DNA of 64,000 nt, from contig NZ_NCII01000001.1 of assembly GCF_002256775.1 (NCBI RefSeq), positions 45,278 to 109,277 on the forward strand, read 5' to 3'. The notes under the pieces are model-generated. The model saw nothing but the letters and a program-made list of their open reading frames with translations. It did no database searches and had not been told where the DNA came from. Within the stretch, counting starts at the first letter, position 1; each line of letters opens with the position of its first letter. Source of the stretch: Novosphingobium sp. 17-62-19. Lineage in GTDB: Bacteria > Pseudomonadota > Alphaproteobacteria > Sphingomonadales > Sphingomonadaceae. Below are positions 50,943 through 59,115 of this stretch, piece by piece. Both the position numbers and the translations under genes were made by a program.

Positions 50943-52022
50943 CTATCCGGCGCGAGGATAATCCGTGTAGCCCTTCGCATCATCGCCATGCCCGGTGTAA
51001 AACGTTCCGCGATCCGCCTTGGCCAGCGGCGTACCGGTGCGGAAACGTTCAACCAGGTCGGGATTGCCGATAAAGGCATAGCCGAAAGACACCGCATCCG
51101 CTTTGCCCTCGGCAATCACTGCTTGCGCCATTTTCAGCGTTAGCCCGCAATTCTCGATTACCGGGCCGGACCAGTTGGCACGCACAAGATCGAGCGCGTC
51201 AAAACCGTCGTTCGGGATGTGGATGAGGTGGCACCAAGCAAGGCCCAGTCCATCGACCGCGCGCAGCAACGTGGCATACGTCTCCGCCGGATCGGCATCG
51301 TCCATGCCGTTGAACTTTACGCCGGGGCAGATGCGAAAGCCCACGCGGCCCGAACCGATGGCCGCAGCCAACGCCGCCAATGTCTCGACCATAAACCGCA
51401 CCCGGTTCTCCGCCGATCCGCCATAGCCGTCGCTGCGCTGGTTGGAGTTGGATGAGAGGAATTGCATCGGCAGATACCCACTGGCGCAGTGCAATTCTAC
51501 GCCGTCCAATCCTGCTGCAACCGCATTGCGCGCAGCGCCCACGTATTGCGCGATAACTTGCGGAATCTCGTGGCTCTCAAGCGCGCGTGGCATTTCGGTG
51601 GGAACGGGCACGCCATCGGGGCCGGGGATCGGATCGGGGCTGGCAATCGCGCTGGGGGCCACGGTTTCAGCATCGGCGGCCTTGTTCGCCCGCACCGATG
51701 CGCGGCCCACGTGCATCAGTTGCATGGCGATCCGCCCGCCCTCAGCGTGAACCGCATCGGCCACCATGCGCCAACCCGCTACCTGCTCAGGCGAATGAAT
51801 GCCCGGCGTGCGCCAATAGCCTTTGCCAGCGGGTGAGGGCTGCGTGCCCTCGGTGATGATCAACCCCGCCGACGCGCGCTGGCGGTAATACTCCGCCATC
51901 AGGTCAGTCGGTTCGTCCAGCGGCCCGGCGCGGTCGCGCGTCATGGGGGCCATGACCACGCGGTTGGCAAGATCGATGTCACCCAGGCGCACAGGGCTGA
52001 AAATGTCTGCACTCACGGCCAT
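50943..52022 (-). CDS. old yellow enzyme family ene-reductase
   Basis: A 359-residue FMN-dependent TIM-barrel reductase. Its motifs are NRVVMAPMTRDRA, QLMHVGRAS, SNSNQRSDGYGGS and a C-terminal SFGYAFIGNPDLVERF. OYE enzymes reduce activated C=C bonds, for example in keto steroids. The substrate-binding pair, normally HxxN in HGANGYL, reads HCASGYL, so Ser replaces Asn, which may alter carbonyl binding. TGATG overlap with the SnoaL-like gene shows coupling; a GTG two codons downstream is better placed for the ribosome site. Confidence 0.87.
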   Translation of the reverse strand: MAVSADIFSPVRLGDIDLANRVVMAPMTRDRAGPLDEPTDLMAEYYRQRASAGLIITEGTQPSPAGKGYWRTPGIHSPEQVAGWRMVADAVHAEGGRIAMQLMHVGRASVRANKAADAETVAPSAIASPDPIPGPDGVPVPTEMPRALESHEIPQVIAQYVGAARNAVAAGLDGVELHCASGYLPMQFLSSNSNQRSDGYGGSAENRVRFMVETLAALAAAIGSGRVGFRICPGVKFNGMDDADPAETYATLLRAVDGLGLAWCHLIHIPNDGFDALDLVRANWSGPVIENCGLTLKMAQAVIAEGKADAVSFGYAFIGNPDLVERFRTGTPLAKADRGTFYTGHGDDAKGYTDYPRAG

Positions 52023-52654
52023 CAACTCCTGACGCGGGGCTTGGGCAGGGGCGCACCCTTGCGCATCGTCTCGATGAATTTCTCCAGCGGCGCAGGCGGT
52101 TCAACCGGCCCATCATGCGCTTGCCCCTGCCGCGCCCAATAGGTTTTCCAGCTGGGAAACAGATCGTGGAAACTGCCGTGATAGGGCGCAACGCCCGGCC
52201 AGCGCATCTTGCGATCGCCCACGGGCGGCTTGTTCAGGTCGCTGGCATACCAGTACAGCGGCAACCGGCGGCGAAAGTACCAGCGGCCTTCGATGCGTTC
52301 GTACTGATCGAAATACATCATCTGCATGATGACCCATTCGGGGCCGCATTCATGCTCGTTCTTGGAATAGACCACGCCCTGCGCGTGATCGGGATCGTCA
52401 AAGTCGATCACATGGCCGCCGATGTGGTGGCTGGTGCCATCGAACTGCATCGAATGGGTTTCATCAAACCAGTCGCGCAATGCCTTGCGCCCGGTTTTGC
52501 CTCCGCCGACGCGCACATCTTCGGGAAACAGGTTCACCCAGGCATCGCCATCGCGCATGTCGAGCGCGAGCGAATACTTGGCGGGCAACTGGCGGATCGC
52601 GTCCAGCGATTCCAGGCGATCGATACGGGCAAGCAAGGCAGTGTCGGTCATCAT
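52022..52654 (-). CDS. SnoaL-like / NTF2-fold protein, long form
   Basis: A 210-residue SnoaL-like protein, longer than its five relatives here because of an about 50-residue Pro- and Trp-rich C-terminal extension. The N-terminal helix DRLESLDAIRQLPAKYSLALDMRDGD carries the Tyr/Asp pair, and a His cluster SHHIGGH lies mid-domain. The layout again resembles BaiE-type dehydratases. It sits between the flavin reductase and OYE genes. The start is one of two adjacent ATG codons (52654, 52651). Confidence 0.75.
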   Translation of the reverse strand: MMTDTALLARIDRLESLDAIRQLPAKYSLALDMRDGDAWVNLFPEDVRVGGGKTGRKALRDWFDETHSMQFDGTSHHIGGHVIDFDDPDHAQGVVYSKNEHECGPEWVIMQMMYFDQYERIEGRWYFRRRLPLYWYASDLNKPPVGDRKMRWPGVAPYHGSFHDLFPSWKTYWARQGQAHDGPVEPPAPLEKFIETMRKGAPLPKPRVRS

Positions 52655-52662
52655 AAAGGCTT

Positions 52663-53193
52663 TCAAATGAGCGGGGCAGGGCGGCACAGCGCGCCGTTGG
52701 CCCAGCCCAGAATTTCATCGCTGCCAGACGTGATCAGATCATCAACCTCGCCCACCAGCAGGTCATGCGTGCCAAAGGTCACGCGCTCGCGGATCGTGCA
52801 GAAGATTGCGGCGGGCGCATCGTCGATGAACCACACGCCTTCGTGCGCAGAATGCACGTGCTGCCGCCAGTCGCTCTGCGTGAACCGGGCCTCGCGCGCC
52901 GCAGGATCGGCGAAAGGCAGAACATGTCCGTCCTGCCCGCCGTGCAGCAGATTGATGCAAAACCTCCCGGCGCGGATCATCGCATCGTGCGCGCTGCCAG
53001 ACCGGTTGACGCAGATCGCCATCGATGGCGGATCAAGGCACACCGGCATCAGTGCCGACATGGCAAGGCCCACAGGCTGCCCGTTGTCGGGATCGAAACT
53101 GGTGACGATACCCACCGGTGCAGGCATGAACCGCAGCACCTGCTTGAGCTGCGCGTTTAGCGAAAGCGAGGCGGCGATGGCGGTGTCAGGCAA
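52663..53193 (-). CDS. flavin reductase-domain protein (HsaB/HpaC-like)
   Basis: A 176-residue flavin reductase fold. Motifs: FMPAPVGIVTSFD, GLAMSALMPVCLDPPSMAICVNRSGSAHDAM and FCINLLHGGQ. Such proteins supply reduced flavin to two-component monooxygenases such as HsaAB in steroid A-ring hydroxylation. No oxygenase partner gene is in the window, so it may serve one encoded elsewhere or act on its own. The start is TTG at 53193 with a strong ggagggg 8 nt upstream; no ATG is available nearby. Confidence 0.83.
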   Translation of the reverse strand: MPDTAIAASLSLNAQLKQVLRFMPAPVGIVTSFDPDNGQPVGLAMSALMPVCLDPPSMAICVNRSGSAHDAMIRAGRFCINLLHGGQDGHVLPFADPAAREARFTQSDWRQHVHSAHEGVWFIDDAPAAIFCTIRERVTFGTHDLLVGEVDDLITSGSDEILGWANGALCRPAPLI

Positions 53194-53248
53194 AAGATGT
53201 CCCCTCCACGCACTGGATCATTCGGCGAATCCAGTGCGGAATGCATAA

Positions 53249-53282
53249 TTTGCGCTATCGTATATCTACAATTCTACGCAAA
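53249..53282. promoter_or_regulatory. recurring dyad before flavin reductase operon
   Basis: TTTGCGCT at 53249 and TACGCAAA at 53275 have starts exactly 26 bp apart, 56 bp upstream of the TTG start of the operon flavin reductase-SnoaL-OYE. Confidence 0.6.
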
Positions 53283-53310
53283 TGCAAAGCATCCAGCGGG
53301 AGGAGGCTGC

Positions 53311-53799
53311 TTAATCGTCGTCGGCGACAACTTCTGGCTTGGTGATCTTCGCCATGCGGGCGTTGTATTTTACTGTCTTCACTGCGATTGACGTTTCAAC
53401 GTGATGCACACCATTGACGGCAAGGATCTTGTCCGATGCGAGTTCGACGAGTGCGTCGAGATCGTCGATCAGGCACATTGCGGTGATGTTGAACTGGCCC
53501 ATCGTGATCAGCACGGCGTTGACGCTGGGAATATCGGAAATGACCTGCGCCACTTCGCGTACCCGATCAACCTCTGCCTGTACGTTGATGAACGCCAGGC
53601 GTGCCTGCTTTTCGATCTGGAAGCCGGTGATGGCGGTAAAGGCGATCAGCCCGTCCTGTTGCAGCCGCTTGATGCGCCCGCGCACGGTACCTTCGGTCAC
53701 GCCGAGTTCGGCGGCAATGCGCCGGTTGGAAACACGCGCATCGCGGCCGAGCATATCGACCAGTTGGGCGTCGAGCGTGTCTAGCTGGGGGGCTGCCAC
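53311..53799 (-). CDS. Lrp/AsnC-family regulator, second of a tandem pair
   Basis: A 162-residue regulator. The winged helix ARVSNRRIAAELGVTEGTVRGRIKRLQ is followed by a RAM domain (ARLAFINVQAE, VLITMGQFNITAMCLI). The recognition helix is nearly identical to that of the protein at 47739. It starts with GTG at 53799, 2 nt after the stop of its upstream partner. The acidic C-terminus (VADDD) is unusual. It may control the adjacent operon at 53193, whose promoter lies directly downstream. Confidence 0.86.
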   Translation of the reverse strand: MAAPQLDTLDAQLVDMLGRDARVSNRRIAAELGVTEGTVRGRIKRLQQDGLIAFTAITGFQIEKQARLAFINVQAEVDRVREVAQVISDIPSVNAVLITMGQFNITAMCLIDDLDALVELASDKILAVNGVHHVETSIAVKTVKYNARMAKITKPEVVADDD

Positions 53800-53801
53800 G
53801 G

Positions 53802-54275
53802 TCAGGCCTTTCCTTCAATCGGGGCGACGTCGAACTTGTACTTGATGATATCGACGACGATCGCTGGCGTGAGCGTGCGGATGCCGTGGACACCCGAAAG
53901 CTTGTCGAGCAGGAAATCAGACAGATCGTCGAAATCGTGCAGTGCTACCAGCATGTCGATGTCATATCCGCCCGTCACCATATGCGCGGCGACCACTTCG
54001 GGCAGCGCGGCCAGCTCGTTTGCTACATCAGAGGCGGGGCGGCCATCGACCGATACCGAAATCCGCAGCAGCACGTTGAAGCCGTGTGCGGAAAAGTCTG
54101 ACACCGCCACCACGCGCAATTGGTTGGCATCTTCCATGCGGCGGATGCGCATGGACACAGTTGTCGCGGTCAGCCCCAGCTTTTCGGCGATCTGCTGGTT
54201 GTTGGCACGGCCATTGGCACGCAGTTCGCGGATGATCGAGACATCCGTCGCATCGAAGCTGAAAACCTGACTCAT
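53802..54275 (-). CDS. Lrp/AsnC-family regulator, first of a tandem pair
   Basis: A 157-residue regulator with a winged helix (GRANNQQIAEKLGLTATTVSMRIRRME) and a RAM domain (VLLRISVSVDGRPASDVANEL, MVTGGYDIDMLVAL). It resembles the first gene of the other tandem pair (48284), both having a GRP...DVA segment, so the pair appears to be a duplicated two-gene unit. Divergent from the SDR at 54541 across 265 bp that hold three half-sites. gcgagg precedes the start. Confidence 0.87.
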   Translation of the reverse strand: MSQVFSFDATDVSIIRELRANGRANNQQIAEKLGLTATTVSMRIRRMEDANQLRVVAVSDFSAHGFNVLLRISVSVDGRPASDVANELAALPEVVAAHMVTGGYDIDMLVALHDFDDLSDFLLDKLSGVHGIRTLTPAIVVDIIKYKFDVAPIEGKA

Positions 54276-54448
54276 CTAACCTCGCATGATCGGTGGCGCA
54301 GGCCGCCAATGCTTCGCGGGTTTGCGCAGCACCGGGCGGGCAGTCAACTGCGATTTTCCCCTTTTCCGCAGCCAAACACCCGGCTTTGGCTTCAATCCAA
54401 GCTTCTCATCAGTGCTGGATGCAGTGATGCTGACATGTTTGTCAAGGC

Positions 54449-54519
54449 AATGCGAAATAGTATAACAGTGATTATACGTAAAATTGTTATTAATGTGTGT
54501 ATATAGCATATTTTGCGTA
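54449..54519. promoter_or_regulatory. three recurring half-sites in Lrp / SDR divergent promoter
   Basis: AATGCGAA at 54449, TACGTAAA at 54475 and TTTGCGTA at 54512 are spaced 26 and 37 bp. The last arm lies 22 bp before the SDR start codon. Upstream, 54276-54440 shows no gene. Confidence 0.6.
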
Positions 54520-54540
54520 TATAATCTTGGGAGAATGGCA

Positions 54541-55311
54541 ATGCTTCAACGAATGTGCGGTCGCGCGATCATCGTGATCGGGGCAGGCACCGGCATTGGT
54601 GCCGCCACGGTAGAACGGCTTTGCGCAGAAGGCGCGCGGGTTTGCGTGGCCGATATCAACCTGGCCGCAGCACAGGCGGTTGCAGCACGTATGACTGAAA
54701 TCGGGCATGAGGCTCACGCCCTCGCCGTTGATATTGCTGACGAGGACTCGGTCAGCGCTTGCTTTGCCGATGCCGTGGCCAGGCTCGGCGGCTTGGACGG
54801 TGTTCATGTCAACGCGGCTGATCTGCGCACCATCTTCCACGATTCCGATGCACTTTCGTTGGATATGGCAACGTTTGACCGCACCATGGCGGTGAACCTG
54901 CGAGGTCATTTGCTATGTACCCGCGCAGCACTGCCGCATCTGCTGCAAAGCGATCACGGGGCCATCGTCTATACCAGTTCCAGCGCGTCGGTTGCCGGGG
55001 AGCCAGAGCGGCCTTCCTATGCCGCGTCGAAAAGCGGCCTCAACGCGCTGATGCGCCATGTCGCCAGCAAATGGGGCAAGCGCGGCCTGACCGCCAACTG
55101 TGTTGCGCCCGGCTTTGTGATGACGCCTGAGATGATCGCGGGCGGCGCAGTTCCGCCCGATTTTATCGACCAATGTATCGCTGGCACGCGCAGCACGCGG
55201 CTCGGCAAGGCCGAAGACATCGCCGCGATGGTCGCGCTGCTGCTGTCAAACGATGGCCGCTGGATCAATGGTCAGGTCATTCACGTCAACGGCGGCGCGC
55301 TGCTCAGCTGA
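54541..55311 (+). CDS. SDR oxidoreductase
   Basis: A 256-residue SDR. Motifs: GAGTGIG, Asp in VADIN (NAD-type), VNAA in place of NNAG, Ser in YTSSSAS, YAASK and a C-terminal VNGGALLS. The ATG at 54541 is chosen because gggag lies 7 nt upstream; the ATG at 54535 sits too close. The stop is 86 nt before the Baeyer-Villiger monooxygenase gene, which is probably in the same transcript. It may make the ketone that the monooxygenase then oxidises. Confidence 0.83.
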   Translation: MLQRMCGRAIIVIGAGTGIGAATVERLCAEGARVCVADINLAAAQAVAARMTEIGHEAHALAVDIADEDSVSACFADAVARLGGLDGVHVNAADLRTIFHDSDALSLDMATFDRTMAVNLRGHLLCTRAALPHLLQSDHGAIVYTSSSASVAGEPERPSYAASKSGLNALMRHVASKWGKRGLTANCVAPGFVMTPEMIAGGAVPPDFIDQCIAGTRSTRLGKAEDIAAMVALLLSNDGRWINGQVIHVNGGALLS

Positions 55312-55397
55312 CGCGCATAATCCTTTCGGGTGATGCGGCGCATCTGCGGCGGTGGGATTGCGGCACAACGATAACGAATTTGGGCAGAGGATATTCC

Positions 55398-56882
55398 ATG
55401 ACAGGCACCACCAACCGCACGTTGCGCCATGCCGTGATCGGCGCCGGGATGGCGGGCATCCTTGCTGCCATCAAGCTGAAGCAGCGCGGTGAGGATTTCG
55501 TCGTGTTTGAAAAGGCGGCGAAAATCGGCGGCACTTGGCGCGAGAACCGCTATCCCGGCCTGACCTGCGACGTTCCGGCACATGCTTATACCTACAGCTT
55601 CGAACCTTATCCCGAATGGCAGGCTTACTACGCCACCGGACCCGCTGTGCAGGGCTATTTTGAACATGTCGTAGCGAAGTACGGCATAGCTCCCAACATC
55701 CGTTTCAACACCGAAGTCACCGCACTCGATTGGGATGCGGCGACCAGCCAATGGACGGTCACCCTGAACGATGGGTCGCGCGAAGTGTTTGACGTGGTCA
55801 TCGCCGCATCGGGCGTGTTACACCATCCGCGCCTGCCCGAAATCGATGGGCTAAACAGCTTCGAAGGCCCCGCCTTCCACACCGCGCGCTGGGACGATAC
55901 CGCACCGATTGACGGCGCAAAGGTCGGCCTGATCGGTTCGGGGTCAACCGGCATCCAGATCGTTACGGCCATCAACAAGAAGGTCGAACGGCTCGTCCAC
56001 TTCCAGCGCTCGCCGCAGTGGGTCATGCCGGTCCCGCAATTCCAGTACACCGATGAAGAGCGCGAAGCCTTCCGCCGCGATCCCGCCCTGATCGACGCGA
56101 TCCGCTTTGCCGATGAATATATCGGCAACATCAAGCGCTTCACCGATGCCATTACCGATATTGATGGCCCGCAGATGTTGATGATCGAAGACGTCTGCCG
56201 CCAGCACTTCGAAAGCTCGATCCGCGATCCCGAGCTCAAGGAAAAGCTTCGCCCGAACTATCGTGCCGCCTGCAAGCGGCTGATCTATTCGTGGTGCTAC
56301 TACGAAGAAGTGCAGCACCCCGCCGTCTTCGTGGAAACCGGCAAGATTGCGCGCATTGAACCCAAAGGCGTGCGGATGGCCGATGGCACGTTCCACAAAC
56401 TTGATACGCTGATCCTTGCCACAGGTTTCCAGGCCGACAAGTTCATCCGCCCGGCAGGCGTTACCGGCGAAGGTGGCGTGACTCTGGACACCTTCTGGGC
56501 CACGCGACCGACGGCGCATTACGCCGTCACCCTGCCGCACTTCCCCAATCTGTTCATGCTGAACGGGCCAACCGGACCGGTCGGCAACTTCTCGTTGATC
56601 GACATTGCCGAGCGGCAGTGGGACTACATCGATCAGTTGGTAGATCTGCTCCGCACAGGCGAAGCGTCCTCAGTCATGCCCACGGTTGAAGCGCACAACG
56701 CTTATGAAGAACGGCGCATCGCAGCGGCCAAGACCACAATCTTCGGTTCAGGCTGCACCAGCTGGTATCTCGATGCCACGGGCGTTCCTGCCAGCTGGCC
56801 GTGGTCCTATGACGCCTTCGCCGATGCCATGGCCAAGCCGGTCCTGTCCGAATACGCGATCCGGGCACCGGTGGCGGCCTGA
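55398..56882 (+). CDS. type I Baeyer-Villiger flavin monooxygenase
   Basis: A 494-residue FAD/NADPH enzyme. The first Rossmann motif is GAGMAG at residues 15-20. The BVMO fingerprint FxGxxxHxxxW is complete at residues 155-165 (FEGPAFHTARW), and the NADPH motif GSGSTG follows at about 177. It inserts oxygen next to a ketone to give an ester or lactone. A 17-keto, 20-keto or ring ketone of a steroid is plausible. The esterase at 12325 could hydrolyse such a product. It is followed by a hairpin and a convergent Coq4-like gene. Confidence 0.9.
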   Translation: MTGTTNRTLRHAVIGAGMAGILAAIKLKQRGEDFVVFEKAAKIGGTWRENRYPGLTCDVPAHAYTYSFEPYPEWQAYYATGPAVQGYFEHVVAKYGIAPNIRFNTEVTALDWDAATSQWTVTLNDGSREVFDVVIAASGVLHHPRLPEIDGLNSFEGPAFHTARWDDTAPIDGAKVGLIGSGSTGIQIVTAINKKVERLVHFQRSPQWVMPVPQFQYTDEEREAFRRDPALIDAIRFADEYIGNIKRFTDAITDIDGPQMLMIEDVCRQHFESSIRDPELKEKLRPNYRAACKRLIYSWCYYEEVQHPAVFVETGKIARIEPKGVRMADGTFHKLDTLILATGFQADKFIRPAGVTGEGGVTLDTFWATRPTAHYAVTLPHFPNLFMLNGPTGPVGNFSLIDIAERQWDYIDQLVDLLRTGEASSVMPTVEAHNAYEERRIAAAKTTIFGSGCTSWYLDATGVPASWPWSYDAFADAMAKPVLSEYAIRAPVAA

Positions 56883-56903
56883 ACCGCCAGCCTGGTCTTT
56901 TGG

Positions 56904-56935
56904 GGGCTGCGGCGGCGCTTACTCTGCCGCAGCCC
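56904..56935. terminator. hairpin between convergent BVMO and Coq4-like genes
   Basis: GGGCTGCGGC (56904-56913) and GCCGCAGCCC (56926-56935) form a perfect 10-bp stem preceded by a short cttttg. It overlaps the last codons of the Coq4-like gene. It is a plausible bidirectional terminator. Confidence 0.5.
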
Positions 56936-57773
56936 GCTGCTCCAGCGCCTCGGCAGGAACCCGTTCTGCCCAGAACGCGCCTTCCAGTTCAGTATCTACA
57001 TCCACCGCGCCGCGCACACCCAGCGCAGCGCGCGCTTCGTCCAGCGGCAGGTGGAAGCACGTCTCCAGCTTCTTCATGAACAGCGCATCGCTGGCCTTGC
57101 CCACCGTCATTCCGCGCTGGATTGCATCAGTGCACGTGTTCCACACTTGCGGGTAATGCAGCAGCGTACGCACGGTATAGCGCAGCGATCCGAAAATCTG
57201 GATCATGCTCAATTCCGCTGCCAATTCAGGGTTCTGGATGAACTTGAACACGTTGGTCAGCCGATACCAATAGGGCACCAGCTCCCCCATGAAATTGAAC
57301 CCGCCCCCGCACAGTATGTGTTCAAAATCATGCGTCTGGCCCGACCGCAGGTTATAGAATTCCAGCTGGCTTTTGGGTTCGCGCCATGGCGTGATCTGGA
57401 TTTCATAGTTCCCTTGCGTGATCCACTCATAGAATATCCCGCCAAGCGATCCCGGCGCATACTGCGCAAAATCCTCGATGCTGTAGGTCGAATAGAATCC
57501 TTCGGAAAACCAGGCATCCAGATCTGGATTGACTCGCCGTTCTGCCGTGAACATCTCTTCGATCGCCGCATGATCGCGCAGTTCCTCAAGGATCGGCAGG
57601 AACGCATACATCTCGGCAGGTGGCGGCATATCCGGGCCGTTGCGGCGCAGCAGGATCATCGCCAGCCAATCGCGCAAGCGCGGATTGTTGAGATATTTCG
57701 ATGACGAGACGAGCACGCTCGAAGGCGTTTCCACCGGCATCACACCGCGCGCAAGATAGGGCATATCGGCCAT
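56919..57773 (-). CDS. second Coq4-like protein (HDxxH-x11-E)
   Basis: A 284-residue Coq4-family protein. HDFEH is followed by 11 residues and Glu, the same metal motif as in 2537-3415. The shared N-terminal signature SSVLVSSSKYLNNPRLRDWL confirms paralogy, although overall identity is modest. The start at 57773 has agagga 7 nt upstream; the longer frame to 57938 crosses the operator and the divergent gene. It is controlled from an 82-bp divergent promoter that has a perfect inverted repeat and faces a TetR-type regulator. Function in this pathway is unknown. Confidence 0.78.
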   Translation of the reverse strand: MADMPYLARGVMPVETPSSVLVSSSKYLNNPRLRDWLAMILLRRNGPDMPPPAEMYAFLPILEELRDHAAIEEMFTAERRVNPDLDAWFSEGFYSTYSIEDFAQYAPGSLGGIFYEWITQGNYEIQITPWREPKSQLEFYNLRSGQTHDFEHILCGGGFNFMGELVPYWYRLTNVFKFIQNPELAAELSMIQIFGSLRYTVRTLLHYPQVWNTCTDAIQRGMTVGKASDALFMKKLETCFHLPLDEARAALGVRGAVDVDTELEGAFWAERVPAEALEQRAAAE

Positions 57774-57793
57774 CGGTTCATCCTCTTGTTTCA

Positions 57794-57816
57794 CCGAACG
57801 GTATCGAACCGTTCGG
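57794..57816. promoter_or_regulatory. perfect 9-bp inverted repeat, probable TetR operator
   Basis: CCGAACGGT and ACCGTTCGG flank a 5-bp centre ATCGA (23 bp in all). It lies 21 bp upstream of the Coq4-like start and 40 bp upstream of the TetR start, the usual place for an operator that controls both divergent genes. The regulator binding is inference. Confidence 0.75.
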
Positions 57817-57855
57817 CAAATTGCAAGGCCGTGGTGACCTGCTATAGCCCGATGC

Positions 57856-59115
57856 ATGATCGAGGCTTCTGCCGTCCAACCTGATACGCAAACACCGGTG
57901 CCGCCCCGCGTCGCGCACCTGCTGGACACTGCCCGCACAGCATTCGTGGCTGAAGGCTATGACCGCGTGAGCATCGACGCCATCGCGCGCGAGGCGGGCG
58001 TCAGCAAGGAGACGATCTACCGCCACTTCGTGGATAAGCAGGCGCTGTTCCGCGCCGCGCTTGAAGACATGGCCAACCGCTTCGTCGCCCGCGCACAGGC
58101 GCTCCACCGCGCAGCTTTGCCGCCGGGGCAGGAACTAGACGCCCTCGCTCGGACTATCCTTGATGCGGCGGTGGGCGGCGGTCTGCTCAGCCCGCTGTGG
58201 CTGGCGGCAGGGCTGGGCAGCCGAATGCCCGATTTCGCCGCCGAACTTCAGCAGGCGCAAGCCGCCCGGATGGAGCCGGTACGTGAGGCGATTGAGGGGA
58301 TTGCCCGCGCACAGGGTGTGCTGCGGGACATCCCTATCGATGATGCGCTGGATTTCGGGTCGCTGGCGGTTGAAGGCTCAACATTGCTGATGGGTTTCGA
58401 TCCCCCGCCGCCCGAACGTCGCACGGCGCTTGCCGCACGGGTTGCCGCGCTCTTCGGGCAGGGCGTGCTTGCCATGCCCGCCACCCCGGCCCTGTTGGAT
58501 CCCGAACCCGAACACACTGCCGGACCGGCACCCACGCGCGCGCCACATCTGCGTCGTCTGATCGATATTGCTGCGCAGCATTTCCTGAGCGACGGCTTTG
58601 AAGCAGCCAGCCTCGGCGTGATCGGCGCCGAAGCGAAAGTCGGACGTGGCACACTCTACCGCCACTTCGCCCACAAGGCAGGTCTGTTCGATGCCGTTCT
58701 GCGCGATCTGGCCACACAGTTGGCCAACCAGGCCACGCCGCCTGCACTGGTCGGCGATGGCATACCGGAAACGCTCGCGCACTACTTTGGCGCGGCAACC
58801 GCACATCTCACCGCCCCTGTGTCCATTGCGCTGCACCGCGCCGCCATTTCAGCCTCGCGCCGCGATCCGGCGCTGGCGCGCTTTGTTCATGATACAGTGC
58901 GCGAACCATGGATCGGCCCACTGTCGGTCTGGATTGCCCAGCGCACAGGCCACGCCGATTCGCGCTGGCTGGCACGGCAGGGCATCGTGCTTGCCATGCA
59001 GGGCAATCGCGCCATCGCATCGGGCCATGGTCCAGCGCCCCAAGCGCTCGATCGCCATGCCGTGCGCACCGCACGTTTGTTCCTCAACGGGCTTGCTGAC
59101 GGAAACGCAGCATAA
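57856..59115 (+). CDS. fused double-domain TetR-type regulator
   Basis: A 419-residue protein made of two consecutive TetR units. The first DNA-binding domain is at about residues 18-66 (EGYDRVSIDAIAREAGVSKETIYRHF) and is followed by a helical ligand domain. A Pro-rich linker lies near 210-228. The second DNA-binding domain is at about 231-282 (DGFEAASLGVIGAEAKVGRGTLYRHF) and has its own helical domain. Normal TetR regulators are about 200 residues and dimerise. Here one chain could make an intramolecular pseudo-dimer. It is divergent from the Coq4-like gene, with a perfect operator-like palindrome between them. Confidence 0.87.
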   Translation: MIEASAVQPDTQTPVPPRVAHLLDTARTAFVAEGYDRVSIDAIAREAGVSKETIYRHFVDKQALFRAALEDMANRFVARAQALHRAALPPGQELDALARTILDAAVGGGLLSPLWLAAGLGSRMPDFAAELQQAQAARMEPVREAIEGIARAQGVLRDIPIDDALDFGSLAVEGSTLLMGFDPPPPERRTALAARVAALFGQGVLAMPATPALLDPEPEHTAGPAPTRAPHLRRLIDIAAQHFLSDGFEAASLGVIGAEAKVGRGTLYRHFAHKAGLFDAVLRDLATQLANQATPPALVGDGIPETLAHYFGAATAHLTAPVSIALHRAAISASRRDPALARFVHDTVREPWIGPLSVWIAQRTGHADSRWLARQGIVLAMQGNRAIASGHGPAPQALDRHAVRTARLFLNGLADGNAA

